Positions 9,718 through 22,178 of a DNA stretch of 64,000 bases are shown here, one piece after another (position 1 is the stretch's first letter; each line of letters opens with the position of its first letter). The stretch is taken from contig JAZKJV010008882.1 in the NCBI GenBank assembly GCA_037367405.1, forward strand, positions 1,054,001 to 1,118,000, written 5' to 3'. The stretch is from Ottelia alismoides. Lineage: Eukaryota > Streptophyta > Magnoliopsida > Alismatales > Hydrocharitaceae. A program made the position numbers and the translations under genes. The notes under the pieces are model-generated. The model made no database searches, was not told the origin of the DNA, and saw nothing but the letters and a program-made list of their open reading frames with translations.

Positions 9718-12412
9718 CTATTTAAACCGCACTCTCCTTGACTTTGAATCATATTCATCAATAACTGATTCTGTTGAAATATTTTCGGCAACTTCTTTCT
9801 CAATGTAAATTAATAAACAATTTCTAAGAAAATCATCTTCCATCTTGTTACGAAGCCTGCATTTAATAATCTTCATTGATGAAAATGCTCTTTCAGATGT
9901 CGCAGTGAAGACGGGAAGAGTCAAAATAAGCCAAATCAATCGATCAACCAGATAATATATACTTGATTTACCAGTTTGTGTTAATTTATGGCAAAGATCA
10001 ACAAGATCAGAAGAATTTTTAAGAACTGGATGAGTATCAAAATCTGAATTTATAATGTAATAGTTGTTTTTCTAACAACAATATCTCTTGCTCTGAGAAA
10101 TCTGTTGGATAGAACTCTCCTGCTAATTTGCAAATATCAGCACTGTTGAATGATTTGTAATTGTCTCTGGGATCTAAAACCGCACTAAGTGTAAGAAGCT
10201 TGGTGGAATTTTCATTAAAGCGACTATTAAGTTCTGATAATTGAGAATCTATTGCAGTTATAAATATATCCACTCGATAATGATGAAGCAGTGTAACTTT
10301 AGTTACTTGACCACGAGACCTAATTTGGCTTGTAGAATAGAAAGAACTTTGGTCTGGAACTTCAATATTTCTTCTTTGAGAAAATACAATAGTTTTCAAA
10401 AATAGTGCATCCCAACCATCTTCTCTTAACTTTTGAAGATGTTCTTTGGTGGATGAGAAAAGCTGTAAAGCATTTAAAATATCTATATTTTTTCGTTGAA
10501 GAACTTGGCATAAATCTTCCGTTATTCCCAAAATTTCTTCTATAATATGCATGATGAGAATAAATTCAAAAGAAGTTACATCTTCATATGATTCATCTGC
10601 TTCTGCACGTTGTTGATAATTATCACCCCCGTCAATGATGGTTAAAAGTACCTTCCAGATTGCACTATACATTTTTATGAAACTGCAGATAGATCTATAA
10701 TGAGAACTCCAGCGAGTTTCACCTGGACGTTGTAGTGTACCCATCTGATTATGTCCCGTGCAGATTGAATTTCATTCGTTGATAATAAATAAGCAATATC
10801 ATCCGCATGAGCAGCTTGTAATTCATCATGTCGTTTAGATGATGCATTGACAATATTGACTATGCCACCCAACTTGTTAAAAAACTTATGAATGTGAATC
10901 ACCTCCCTTGAAGTAGTTACAAGGGCTAGTTGAAGACGATGAGCCAAACAATGTATATAATAAGCATATTGATTTTCATTCATGATCAAGGCTTGTAATC
11001 CATTCCATTCTCCATGCATATTACTAGATCCATCATATCCTTGACCTCTATTTTTTTTATAATCAAGATTATTTTGCAAAAGAACTTCAAATAATCTACT
11101 TTTTAATGTGATTGCTCGTGTATCTGGTACATGGACCAAGTCAAAAAATCTCTCACGTAAATAACCACTTCTATCAACAAATCTAAGAACAATAGCCATT
11201 TGTTCTCTCTTTCCTTCATCTCTAGCTTCGTCAATTATAACACAAAATGCAGCATCTGCAATCTCTTCACGAATAGTATTTCTTACTTTACCGGCTATAA
11301 TTTGAAGAATCTCTTTTTGAACATCTGGTGACGTGTATTTAGCATTTCCTAGAGCAACCTTTTCTACTTCTTCATTATAAGAAGCCACAAATTTCATTAA
11401 CTCAATAAAATTTCCACGATTGGAAGAACTTGGTCGTTCATCATTTCATCTGAATGCACATGCTTGAAATGACAGCCAACGAACAACATCAATTGTAGTC
11501 CTTAAGCGTAATCGATTTGCTTGAATTTGCTTGACATCTTATTTTTGGATGACATGTTCAATATACTGTGCCTTATTCATAAAATTTCTTCTACTTTCTT
11601 CTGCCAAATTATGTGTAGAACCACTACTTCCTATGTGACTCCAAGAATGAGCAATCTTTTCCATTGTTAACTTTTTTCCAGTTTCGGAATCCATCAACAA
11701 CAAAGATATTTATGCCTTGCTTTAAATTGAGCTTACCCGAAAAAAGATAGCAAGGAAAGCAAAATGCAACATCTTTGGAAGGTGAATACTCTAACCATGA
11801 ATGTTGTCTAAACCAAGATGCTTGAAATCTTCGACGATGTTTCTCATTGTTATTATACGGATAGTTTGTCATATTGTATTGGTAAGGTCCTAAATTTAAA
11901 TAGGATTTTTATCAGTTGTGCCCCTCCGAGATATCACAATATCAGTTATGCCCCTATCTTTATGGTAATATCAGTTGTGCCCCTGACTTCTTGCCAATAT
12001 TTCACTTGTGCCCCTCGGAGGGGCATAACTGATAAAAATCTTTTATCAGTTATGCCCCTCCGAGGGGCACAAGTGAAATATTGGCAAGAAGTCGGGGGCA
12101 CAACTGATATTACCAAAAAGATAGGGGCATAACTGATATTGCGATATCTCAGAGGGGCACAACTGATAAAATCTCATTTAAATAAGCACGAATTATTTCT
12201 TCTCTCTTATCATGTGGATACTCCCATATCATTTGACGTAGCCCAGGATCTCTTTCTAATGAACCATCAACAGATTTATGTATACCAATTCGTGAAATTT
12301 TTGAAGGAGGAAGTCTCTCTTCTTCAGGATTTTGAGAAGGAAGTACATTTTCTTTACTACTACTTTCATTCGTCGACTTTGCAAAATATGCGGTGATGGA
12401 CCTCTTTGACAT
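9718..12412 (-). pseudogene. hAT transposase (DUF4371 / ZMYM-like), many breaks
   Basis: Transposase of the plant hAT group with a TTF-type N-terminus. In order on the minus strand: the N-terminal leader (12412-12149, ending REEIIRAYLN), then after the MITE the zinc-finger region (11893-11624: ASWFRQHSWLEYS, KDVAFCFPCYLF). The DUF4371 region follows (11397-10675: DAAFCVIIDEARDEGKREQ, RGQGYDGSSNMHGEWNGL, YYIHCLAHRLQLAL), then the middle domain (10744-10037: PGETRWSSHYRS, LDPRDNYKSF). The last block is the C-terminal dimerisation domain (9939-9718: LTLPVFTATSERAFSSMKI, RLRNKMEDDFL). Breaks include in-frame stops in the stretch 11580-11440, frameshifts near 11640, 10740 and 10030, and the MITE. 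Removing the MITE and one copy of its 9-bp duplication would leave the frame open at that point, so the insertion hit a coding exon. Confidence 0.9.
11903..12175. mobile_element. 273-bp palindromic MITE with 9-bp target duplication (copy 1)
   Basis: Almost the whole element is one inverted repeat centred near 12039. It is flanked by perfect 9-bp direct repeats, ATTTAAATA at 11894-11902 and 12176-12184. The ends are GGATTTTTATCAG and CTGATAAAATCTC. Each arm is built from spaced repeats of ATCAGTTGTGCCCCT or close variants. The 9-bp duplication is the signature of Mutator-like elements. A second copy of exactly the same length is at 47317-47589. Confidence 0.9.
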
Positions 12413-12419
12413 TGCTGAT

Positions 12420-13401
12420 CTAAAAGCATCAAATTAATATCATAATTTTAAATATAATAAAAAATAAATTAGCTTTTTCAAAAGAGAATATTTTAAATTT
12501 AATCTAGAAAGAAAATTATGTGATTGGTATATCAACAATTCTATCATTATATCAATTAAAAATAAATAATAAATTTAAAATATATTCAACAATATTGATA
12601 CCTGCACTTCCAATGAGTAATAAATGAAGATTGGATCAAATCAATATAAGCAAAGACTGAGCTTGATATGGTGTCAAAGAGACAATGTTGTTGAACCTGT
12701 CAAGATGATAAATATATTATTTTGAAAATCGAAAAACTAAAGTCCCACTAATGTCATAAACATATTACATTAACATCATAACTAGTTAGATAATATGCTT
12801 AAGTTTAATTTCACCATTTCATGTAATAAACATTTAAAATATTGATGACTATATGTTATGATACTATAATTCAGACCCTAAAGTTCATATTTTTAGACAT
12901 CATAACATGCTTTCGTGATGAACACCAAACTTAGTCATACTTACCTCCACACCATTTGAACATGGGTATACCACACAACATGCAATTTTAGAGAACAAAA
13001 ATAGTATCTATTTTATTTATGGTAAATATGTCACTTCTTCGTAGTACACAAGAATACCATTATTGTTATTTTTGTGATAAACATATAAGTTTTTTGAAAC
13101 CATGTTCATTTTATATCTCTCATATGTTATATTATAATTATAGATTTTTTTATAGCACGTTGTTACCATCTTCCACGAGCTATTTAAGTTGTTGTGCAAG
13201 AATAACACGTGTGTTACTTTTTATATCAGGAGTTTAGTTTATCGGCGATTTTTCTTCATCTGTTGTATCAGTTCAGGAGACTGTCAATCCTGCATCCTAT
13301 TATCATTACATAAAATGAGGTTCGGTGATACATCCTCAGCAAGAGGTGTTATGAACGGCACAAAGCATGATGTTCGGTCATCAGTTTGACCCACTCCTAT
13401 T
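12420..13401. other. AT-rich spacer
   Basis: This is the upstream side of the hAT transposase, possibly including its leader or an intron. I see no gene, and no hAT terminus matching the one at 9343. Confidence 0.4.
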
Positions 13402-13909
13402 TAGGGATGCAAACGGATACGGATATATCCGTATCCGATCCGTCACCGTATCTGTTTTATACAGATTTTGATATCCGTATCCGTATCCGTTTTAAAATGG
13501 ATACGGATATGGATATCGTTTTGATATCCGCAAACATCCGTATCCGTATCTGTATATCCGTTTTCATATATAAATATAGTCGTAGATTTATTTTTAACTA
13601 CATATAACATAATTCTCTACCCCTTTTGCCATACATATATAATTTTTATGATAGAAACACACTTAGTAAATTAATATCAAGTGTTTTCCATCTAATTCTT
13701 ATATATTTAAGTCAATTCTATAGAGTATTTCTAACATTACTCATGTACGATCGGTATCCGTTTTACATCCGTATCCGTTTTTTAAGGATATGGTAAGACA
13801 GTTTTAATATCCGTCAATATCCGTATCTGCATCCGTATTCATATTAGAAAATGGATATGGATATGGTAATACCTATATACATATCCGTATCCGACCGTTC
13901 GCATCCCTA
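13402..13909. mobile_element. hAT-type MITE with internal ATCCGTATCCG repeats
   Basis: 508 bp bounded by TAGGGATGC and GCATCCCTA, flanked by perfect 8-bp duplications CTCCTATT (13394-13401 and 13910-13917). The TIRs continue imperfectly (AAACGGATACGG and GAACGGTCGGATACGG). The interior repeats ATCCGTATCCG-like words many times on both strands. A degraded inverted copy is at about 47770-48235. Confidence 0.88.
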
Positions 13910-13917
13910 CTCCTATT

Positions 13918-14884
13918 ACTTCAAATGAATATCCGTTAAGTCGAAGACCCGTCGTCTGAAAAATACAATGGATTACACGCATGTTTCCATGGATATAGGA
14001 TGGTATAAGGACACATACTTGTACTTAATTACCTCCAATAGAATTTTCACTATATTGGCATACAAAAACAATTGATAGTGGTGATGTGTTTCAAATTCTA
14101 GACTTTTTTTTATCAAAACCTGTTATAATCTCTTCCCCTACTCCTTGAAGCTTTTCTTTGGGTCTTCGGAGGATAAAGCTTAAGAGATCAATAATTATTT
14201 GGTGATTATTTAACAAGAGATTTTCTTGTCAAATATGGGGAAATGCTCGTGGGATGCTCATCCCGGGGATATGTTGTAACATCCAGATTCGCATGAACTT
14301 TATATTTTTAATGGTATTTTTCGTATCTCTTTGTCACCTTTTATTTATAGTGCAAAAACAACATGTATGTCGTTTTTAGCCAATCTTTTCATTTTTTTCA
14401 TAAGGTGCTATGTATCTCGCTCGTGCATCTTCATATAAATTTTTTATGATAAACCTGTAACTTTTTATAGCACTTTACTTATATCACTCACATTCAAAAT
14501 ATACACAAGCATGTGATGTACTAATATAATACGAAAGACTATAAAAAAATTGTCCATGTTTTATACGAGAGACATCATATATATTAATGAAAAGACAACA
14601 TCGTGCTCTCAAATGTTTACCTCTCTATAATGTCTCCCAAGAAAGAAAAAAAACATCAGAGGCGTGAATCCCTTGTTGTTGATGAAGCTCGGATGCGTCG
14701 AACAGAGAGGAGGGAAGGAGGATGTCGGCAATGAAGGATTTGGAAATAACGGGTGAGAAACATGGTGGCTGGTATCGTACAACATTCTTTTTAAATCTGT
14801 TATTATTTTTTAATTTGGAAAGTTAACAAATTTAATATCAATCACATAGGATCTGGCCATATTTACAAACGGCTGGATTGTTGC
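13918..14884. other. Intergenic, no gene seen
   Basis: AT-rich sequence without recognised coding regions or repeat ends. Confidence 0.4.
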
Positions 14885-14892
14885 CTGACAAA

Positions 14893-17276
14893 CAATGTTT
14901 TAAAACCGGACCGGACCGGCCGGTTCAACCGGTCGAACCGGGAACCGGTCAGATTCCAGTCCATTTAGCCGGTCTAAACATTTAAATAAAAATAAGGAAA
15001 TAAAAAATAAAACCGGGTTCAACCGAACAGTCTGATCCGGTTCAACCGGACCGGACCGAACCCATTGAACCGTTGCACGTCTCTTCCCCTTTCAATATTC
15101 GGATTTTCCCTAATTAAAGCCCTACCCGCTGCCTCGTCTCCTGTTTCATAACCCTTGTACCCTCCCCTCCACCACAATGTCCTCCTTATGGCGGCTTAAC
15201 CTCCTCTTCGAAGTCGTGAACATCCTTCCCTCGCGATGGTGCAACCTCAATCATAAAGATGCAAGAGGTGTTGGAGGTAAGATGATTTGTCTTACTTTTG
15301 TACTGTATGAGTTTCCCTTTTCATTTTAAGGATACTGATTTCGGTTGCGTTAAAGATATGATTTTATTATTAGTTTTGGTTGAACTTTTTGGAAGTGCCT
15401 AGTTCTCACTATGCACACAAGCTGTTCAACGTTTTGCCAATGTGAGATAATTCGATTTTTCATATACGTAGAAACATGTCAATGTGAGATAAATTGAGAT
15501 TCTCCTGATCCAAATATATAAAAAAATGAATAATATCATTAGAACCAGCAACTAATTGATGATGTTACATCAATGAAAAACCAATCAATCGAAGCATGTT
15601 GCAACTTAGTTTGATGCAGCATGATAGCAACTTAATTTTAGTAGACATTTATTTGGTCCAATTAGTATTTATTTTGTTTTATTTATTTCCCATGTAAAAG
15701 GCTCATTATAAAAGGCCTCTTTTATAATTTTTTCCTTTGATTTCTTCTTCCCTAATTTTAGGGATTTGTTGCTCCTTTTGTGGGGGAGTAGCCTCTATAA
15801 AAGGGCTCCCTTTGTATTAGTTTTTAATCAAGTTGAATTGAGATTACAATTTTCCCATCCCTAATCTCTCTCTCTCTCTCTCTCTCTCCAAACCCGCGCC
15901 TCCCCTCTCTGGACCCCTCTCTCTCCCCGTGTTTTCCCTAACGCCCAACCCACAACCTCTCCCCACGCCGCCGCCTTCTCCTCTCCTCCTTCCCCTCTCT
16001 CTCTCGCCGTCTTCCCCAAACCTCCATCTCCCTTCTCTCCTTCGAATCCTCCCTCTTTCCCGATTCCCCTTCTCTCCCCGAACGCCCTCCCAAAGTCCGA
16101 CCTTCGCAGTCGCCCTCTCCAGCGCCGCCAACCGCGGCACCGCTCCCTCGCCTGCGCCGCTTCGCCCAGCGCGCCTTCTCCTTCCAGCATTCCCCGTGCC
16201 GCCGCCCTCCCCATTTCCGCGCCACCCCACTCGCCCTTCATCGCCCTCACCCCTCGGTCAACCAAACTCGACCAGCCGCCTCCCGCTACCCCCGCTTGCG
16301 CCGCAAGCGTACCTTCAGTCACTGCCGAAGTCCCAAACGGTGAAGATCAGCAGCCACCCTCGCAGTCCAGCGGCCACAGCTATCGCATCCCGTACCGCAG
16401 CAAACCGCGCAAGCTCCGAACGCCAACTATCGACCAGATCGGAAGCGCTGTTCTAAACTCCGTGCCGGTTGTGGTATGAGTGACCATTTCCACCTCTAAT
16501 TTGCACTGCATAATAGTAGTTCGTGGCCTGTTATATTGCTGTTTAATTTGGTGATTAATTGAGATTCCAAACCTGCGATATCGTTATTAGTTTCCGTTAG
16601 CCATTTAACTACTTGATTGCCCAACGTTTGTGGAATAATCGGTATTAAACTGCGAGTATCACGGTCATTATTGTGCTGATTTCTGCCTGTCGCTCTCCAT
16701 TTATCATTTGCGTCATTTTGATTCATTAATTCCATTGTTTAGGATCGTCATTTATGTTATTTCACGCATAGTTTGCATCATAGTTGTTGCCTCTTTGAGC
16801 TTCTGTTGGTGGTATGATGCTTATGCTCAAAACCTCAGCTAGTGCAATTGAACCTAGCCTTTCCTTGAAACAACAATGGTAATGTTGCTGCCTTATTTGT
16901 TGTTGTTGGAGGTGCTTCTATATAGTACAAGAACATCCTTATATAATGCATACCTTTTGTAAAAAAATATCGATTGATGTCCTTTCAGTAATATATTTTT
17001 CTATTGAAAAAATTGATACTTTAACGTGTTCATGATAATTTCATTGGATATAAATACATATGTATGTATATGTATCCGATTTTATCGGTTCAGAGAACCG
17101 GTTCGACCGGTCGGACCATTAAATTAACCCCGGTCCAGTTTTTCCCGAATCAATTGAAATGATGACGTCATGCTGATGTCATCACCGGTCCGACCGGTTT
17201 GGACCAACGATCCGACCCGATTAGACCAAACCAGAGACAAACCGATTCAACGTCCAGTCCGGTTTTTAAAACATTG
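14893..17276. mobile_element. 2.4-kb hAT-like non-autonomous element with CCGG-rich ends
   Basis: Ends CAATGTTTTAAAACCGGACC and, at the right, GGTTTTTAAAACATTG are inverted copies. Perfect 8-bp duplications CTGACAAA flank it (14885-14892 and 17277-17284), fitting the hAT superfamily. Both subterminal regions are dense in ACCGGTTCGACCGGT-like words, and the right side has GATGACGTCATGCTGATGTC. A shorter relative with the same ends is at 22975-23643. The interior (15080-17000) differs. It has a GC-rich block at 15890-16450, preceded by a (TC)12 run and a TATA-like CTATAAAAGGG region, which looks like the 5' end of a gene or an LTR carried inside. It contains no transposase. Confidence 0.85.
15865..15888 (+). 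repeat. (TC)12 microsatellite
   Basis: A CT-rich run just before the GC-rich block inside the 14893-17276 element, as is often seen in plant 5' UTRs. Confidence 0.85.
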
Positions 17277-17284
17277 CTGACAAA

Positions 17285-18043
17285 TGCAAGTTTCGTTATT
17301 AACCTTTATTTCTAATATTAATTTCTTTGGTAATACTAAAAATAGGATGTAAGTTGAACCAAATTTGGACTTTAACGGGGGGCCTAACAAAGTAACCGCC
17401 GCCCATTGCTCCTAAAGTTAAGGAGAGGAGACGCGTGGAAACGGGGAGGCCTGCCCCCCCCCCTCCGTCACTGCCTAAGGTCCGTTGTATTGTCACAGGT
17501 GAAGTCCTCCAGTATTTATAAATATCTCATCCCTAAACAGCTTCACGGGAACTTACCTCCATCATCCATTAGGACAGTCTGATCCCTATCCAACAGATCT
17601 CCACAGTCTGATCCCTATCCAACAGATCTCCAAGGATTGTTAGCTACAACAAGTGATGTGTTTCCCATGTTGGTGATCGAGCAGTTTCAACTACTCCAGC
17701 CTGGCAGAGAGGATAGTGTTATGTCTGTTGTAACCGTGCACATGATTTTGCACGGTACGAGCTCACAAAAAGTGCCAATCATGCGAGCCTCTCGACAACA
17801 AACTTTGCTGCATTTTGGTTCACAAAAGACGATCCGGGCGCCATGCCTAGTACTATTATGTCAGCCTAGTTTCAACTTTTCCTACCTGGTACATTTTGAA
17901 AATCGAAATGGAGAAAAAATAATTGCAATTACAAAACCTCCTCTGCTGTAATCGCCATTTCGGGATCCGTGCCACAACCCTCGTCTCACAAGTAACCTTG
18001 TGTTTTCATATCAAAAGTTAAGCAACAATATTTAAATAAGAAT
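17285..18043. other. Spacer with a 29-bp tandem duplication
   Basis: No gene is recognised. A 29-bp unit (beginning ACAGTCTGATCCC) is duplicated exactly head to tail at 17574-17602 and 17603-17631, about 65 bp after a TATA-like TATTTATAAATA near 17512. Confidence 0.5.
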
Positions 18044-18053
18044 GCATGGATGA

Positions 18054-20088
18054 ACTCCTGAGGTCATTCTCCTACCGATACGGAGTGGACATTCACGGCT
18101 GTCCCAATCCCAAAAAAAACTCCTTTCTTCTAAGGCAAAGGAATGGCTGGAAAGCGATTTTGGTGAACATGAAATATGAAGCCTCCTTCATGCAATACCT
18201 GCATCCAAAGCTCCTGGCCGATGGTTTTAACTCAAAATTCTTCAAGGTACATTGGAACATAATTAAAGGAGATGTGAAAGCTTCTATATCATTCCTCCAT
18301 GATAGGGGAGGTTTTGTGAGAGAAGTTAACCATACCTTTCTCACTCTTGTCCCGAAAGTGAACTCCCTCCTCTTTGGGAGATTTTAGGCCTATTTCCTTC
18401 TGCAATGTCATCTACAAAATTTTCGCCAAGTTACTTGCTAACAGGTTGGTTGAGGTCCTACCACACATAATCTCTCACAATCAGATGGCATTTGTCAAGG
18501 GTAGGCATATCGGGGATTGCATCCGTCTTGCAAAGGAGTTGGCATTCGACTTTGAGCGTAGAGCAGGGCCAAAGCATGCTTGTGTCAAGATTGATCTTAC
18601 CAAAGCTTTTGATACTGTGAACCACCACTTCATACTTGATCGTCTCTACGCATGGGTTTCGGTGAGAACTGGATAAGTTGGATTCGCTCGTGCATATCTA
18701 CGACCTCATTCTCTATTTTGGTGAATGGGGGTACCCTTTGGCATGTTCAAGGGCGATAGGGATCTCCGACAGGGAGATCCCCTAAGTCCCCTCCTCTTTA
18801 CTATTACTATGGAATCGCTCTCCGGGCTTGTAGACTTGGAAGTTGGAAGGAGGATGCTTCAACCGTTGGGAAGAGGGACTGTAAAGGCGTCGATACACCT
18901 CATATATGCGAATGATTTGTTATTCTTCTGGCATTTCTCCATTAAGCCGTTGAACATCATACAAAAGATATTGGAAAACTTCCACGAAATTTCAGGCCTT
19001 AAGATGAATGCAAGAAAAACTCGTCTCTTCTGCTCCAAAAAAGTGAAATGGGAGTTTGCTTACAACCTGGCAGCCGGACTTCTTGAGCAACCACTGCCTA
19101 CTACTTACCTTGGTCTTCCACTGGCACACTCCTATGAGGGGAGCAGAGCAGTCCATGCGTTGGAGGACAAAATAAGGGATCACTTATGTGGCTGGAAAGC
19201 ATAGCATCTGTCAATGGTTGGGCGGATACAACTTCTAAACTCACTTGTTAATGGCATCCTAAATTACTGGATTGATAGTACTATTATTCCCAATGCTGAT
19301 GGGAAAAAGTTTGTCTCCCTAAGAAGGAGGGAGGAATGGGATTGTGTTTCCTTGTCGATCTTACATCAGCGGCAACGTTTGCAGGGGCTTGGAGGCTCCT
19401 CACCTCTGATTAATCACTTTGGGCCTCCTACATGAAGACCAAGTACCTCCGATCAACAAACTTTTGGGATGCACAAATCAGGCTTGATGCCTCTCCTATC
19501 TGAAAGCGATTGCTCCATCTTCGGTCACTCCTGCAACATGTATCGATGGCGTAAACCCACCGTTTTCATGGCCTCATATATCATTGGGTTACTCTTTCAG
19601 ATCTTCCTTCGATTTACTGTGTTGCAAAGCACCGGTGGTCTCATGGTGGAAAGATGTCTGGTGTGGCAAGGCAGCTCCAAAGCACACATGCTGCTTATAT
19701 CGAGCAGTACGTGGCAAGCTCCCTACTAGATATCAACTCATGGGGCATAACCTAGATCAGGCAATGTCTCGTTTGTGAGGCTTCTCTGGAGTTCGTTGAT
19801 CATATTTTTTGGGAATGCTCTTATGCCTCTCAGATTTGGACGGGGTTACGCCACTCGATACAGATACCTCATACACTGATTGATCTACATCTGCAAGAGT
19901 CTCTTGCGTGGGCGCAGAGCCTACAAGGCATTAATACTACTGGTGGGAAGAGGTTGAGGATTGCTCTCTCTACGACTGTTTACAGGATTTGGAACGAGAG
20001 AAATCAAAGATGGACAGGCACGGGTGCCAACAATGTTGAAAGTAATATGATAATATCTCTCCCATCTTCTGAGAAGTCTCCACACTAA
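18054..20088 (+). pseudogene. LINE ORF2: reverse transcriptase and zf-RVT, frameshifted
   Basis: Reverse transcriptase that copies LINE RNA at the nicked target. Segments in order: ADGFNSKFFKVHWNIIKGDV and VNHTFLTLVPKV (about 18210-18360), then in a new frame GDFRPISFCNVIYKIFAKLL, NQMAFVKGRHIGD and KIDLTKAFDTVNH (18374-18676). Next come RQGDPLSPLLFT and IYANDLLFF (18725-19204), where the usual F/YADD catalytic box is altered to YAND. Near the end is the zinc-binding motif CLVCEASLEFVDHIFWECS (about 19764-19820), followed by a C-terminal tail to 20088. At least four frame changes and the altered catalytic Asp make it inactive. Confidence 0.93.
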
Positions 20089-20254
20089 CGGCTTAAAGCC
20101 CCATATTTTGTTTGCGTACTTCTCCTTCTTGGTGCCCATTCATCTCTCAAGGCTAACTTATTTTCCCTTGAGCCCCTTACGAATTAACTTGTAATGTCAA
20201 AAGGGCCTCTTTTGTGCAGTTTTAATAGAAATACTTATCTTACCGTTAAAAAAA
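18054..20254 (+). mobile_element. 5'-truncated LINE (L1-type non-LTR retrotransposon)
   Basis: It ends in a short A run (about seven A) and is flanked by near-identical direct repeats, GCATGGATGA at 18044-18053 and GTATGGATGA at 20255-20264. This is the hallmark of target-primed reverse transcription. The endonuclease half is missing, so it inserted as a truncated copy. Confidence 0.88.
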
Positions 20255-20357
20255 GTATGGATGACGTGAACATGGGTATAGCTCTTTGACTGGGTCAATA
20301 AAAATAAAATAAATGAAGTATACCGTTGTGGTTGCTATATGTACGTTTGTTTTCGGG

Positions 20358-20758
20358 AAAGAATCCTCTGAATGTGTTTTACAACAAGGTGTTGTAACTC
20401 TATTTTATTATTTTTGCAATTTTCATTTTGAAGATTCAATCTTATGGATTATATCTTCTATTAATGTTTCACATATCCTTCAAATTTTTCTCAAATCTGA
20501 AGTCATTTATTATTTAATCTTAACAGTCAAAGGTCTGGTTGACATTTAAGCTACTTAAATCCCAATTAAAAAGAATCGAATTTTTCTATCATTAATATAA
20601 AATAACAAATGATATCGGATTTGAGTGAAATTGGAAGGATACATGAAACTTTAATATGAGATATAATCCATGAGATTGAACTTTCAAATGAAAATTGTAA
20701 AACTAAAAAAATAGAATACAACATCTGTTGTAAAATACATTACAACAGAGGATCTTTT
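20358..20758. mobile_element. MITE, second member of the family at 1103-1511
   Basis: About 400 bp with long imperfect inverted repeats (GAATCCTCTG... and ...CAGAGGATC). The interior has CATATCCTTCAAATTTT followed by ATTTAATCTTA, closely matching the element upstream of DFR. It is non-coding and lies about 100 bp after the LINE. Confidence 0.75.
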
Positions 20759-22178
20759 TTAGGTTTGCATGCCACAATGCAAAGCCAAAGGCTGTGTACG
20801 TGCCTCAAAGATGTGCAAGGGATTTTGCTTGTGAAGTCCAACAACATTTGATCTTATGACTTTGTTGTGTTACATGATTTGTCTTTGATATTTTATGGAA
20901 CGATGGAAAACTATTGGTCATTTTTCAAAGAGCCATAGATTTTTCATTGAAGATGTTTATTGAGTATTTTCCCCTTGAAAATTGATCCAGATTTATTCAT
21001 CATTTAACTAAGTAAGCATAATCCCATGCAAAGGAGTAACATCACGAAGCATAATGTTCAAAGCATTTCGTGATAATGTTAAGAGCAAAATACTGGGGAG
21101 GGGCCTGCATATGCACGGGGCACAAATAGTAAAAGATCGTGGTTCTTGAAGAAAACAAAGCATTCTAATTAAAGTAACAAAAGACTGAAACTTCCATTAA
21201 CCCTCCAGTAAGGACATTCAGATCCTTCTATTTGTCGAATCAAGCATAATTCTTTTTACACAAGAGACTAGAGTGTTCGTCTTGTACACTCGATTTCCTT
21301 TACCTTGTGTAGAAGAAGATTTCATAGGACCTGAAAAGAACACAATATATCAATGTATTATTAGGAGTTAAGGTTTAAGATTCCCTTAGATATATTGCCC
21401 TTGTGAACTCATAAAGATCTATATCCGTTCCTGCCAATAAAATAATTTGACATCTTTGGCTAATTCTTTAATGACATGGAGAATATTATGATAGTGTTGC
21501 ACTCAATGCGAGAGAATTCCAATCAGAGAAAATATCACATAGCATATAGATTGGTAATTTTTTTAAAGGACATTAAGATCTAGCATCAAATTAAACTCCT
21601 TGAACACTCTTCTCGTGATACAACAATAAGAAAACACGTGAGAAATACTTTCCACGTGTTCAAGACATAAATAACAACCACGAACAGTAGAAATATTAAA
21701 TTTGTGTAGGTGGTCCTGAGTTGTAATTTTTCTATGGATCATTAATCAAAGAAAGTAAGTCACCCTAGGTTCAAAAGATCGAGATCAAATTTTTTTATGA
21801 AAGGAAGTGGAGATTCCACCATCAACAATGATGCTATAAATCTTTTTGGCGGTTGATTCTCCTTCAACGGTAATATAATATAGTCTTTATTGATGTTGAT
21901 AATCGAACTGTGAACTGCAATAAGAGTTCTTCGTAGTAATTTAACCTTAATCTAAAGGTCAAAAGGTAATCTAGCTTTGAGACACGTTAAAATCAGTTAT
22001 TTTTGGTATTCCAACTTTTAAGTCCTTCCCTAACAGAGATTTTTTTTCTATTTTGATATATTGAAAATATACTAAAATGTTTCACATAGAGGTCTGAAAC
22101 TACTTATAGGATTAGACCAAAGGGATGTTAGGTTGCATGATGTTACTTGTTTGTAAATTATAGGAAGAAGGTCAGAAG

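Larger units (their letters stand above)
9343..12412 (-). mobile_element. hAT-family DNA transposon remnant
   Basis: The left boundary shows a typical hAT terminus, CAGGGACGAAGCCAAGAA at 9343, facing a minus-strand transposase whose N-terminus is at 12412. I could not find the matching right terminus between 12420 and 13400, so the right end is probably lost or diverged. An MITE (11903-12175) is inserted in the coding region. Confidence 0.75.

Noticed and set aside
9343..13401. Complete hAT transposon with two ends
   Set aside because: Only the left terminus is visible; no matching right terminus was found, so completeness is not claimed.
15929..16456. 175-codon Pro/Ser-rich open frame in the GC-rich block
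   Set aside because: Low-complexity composition, other long frames on both strands of the same stretch, and no recognisable domain; it lies inside a non-autonomous transposon.
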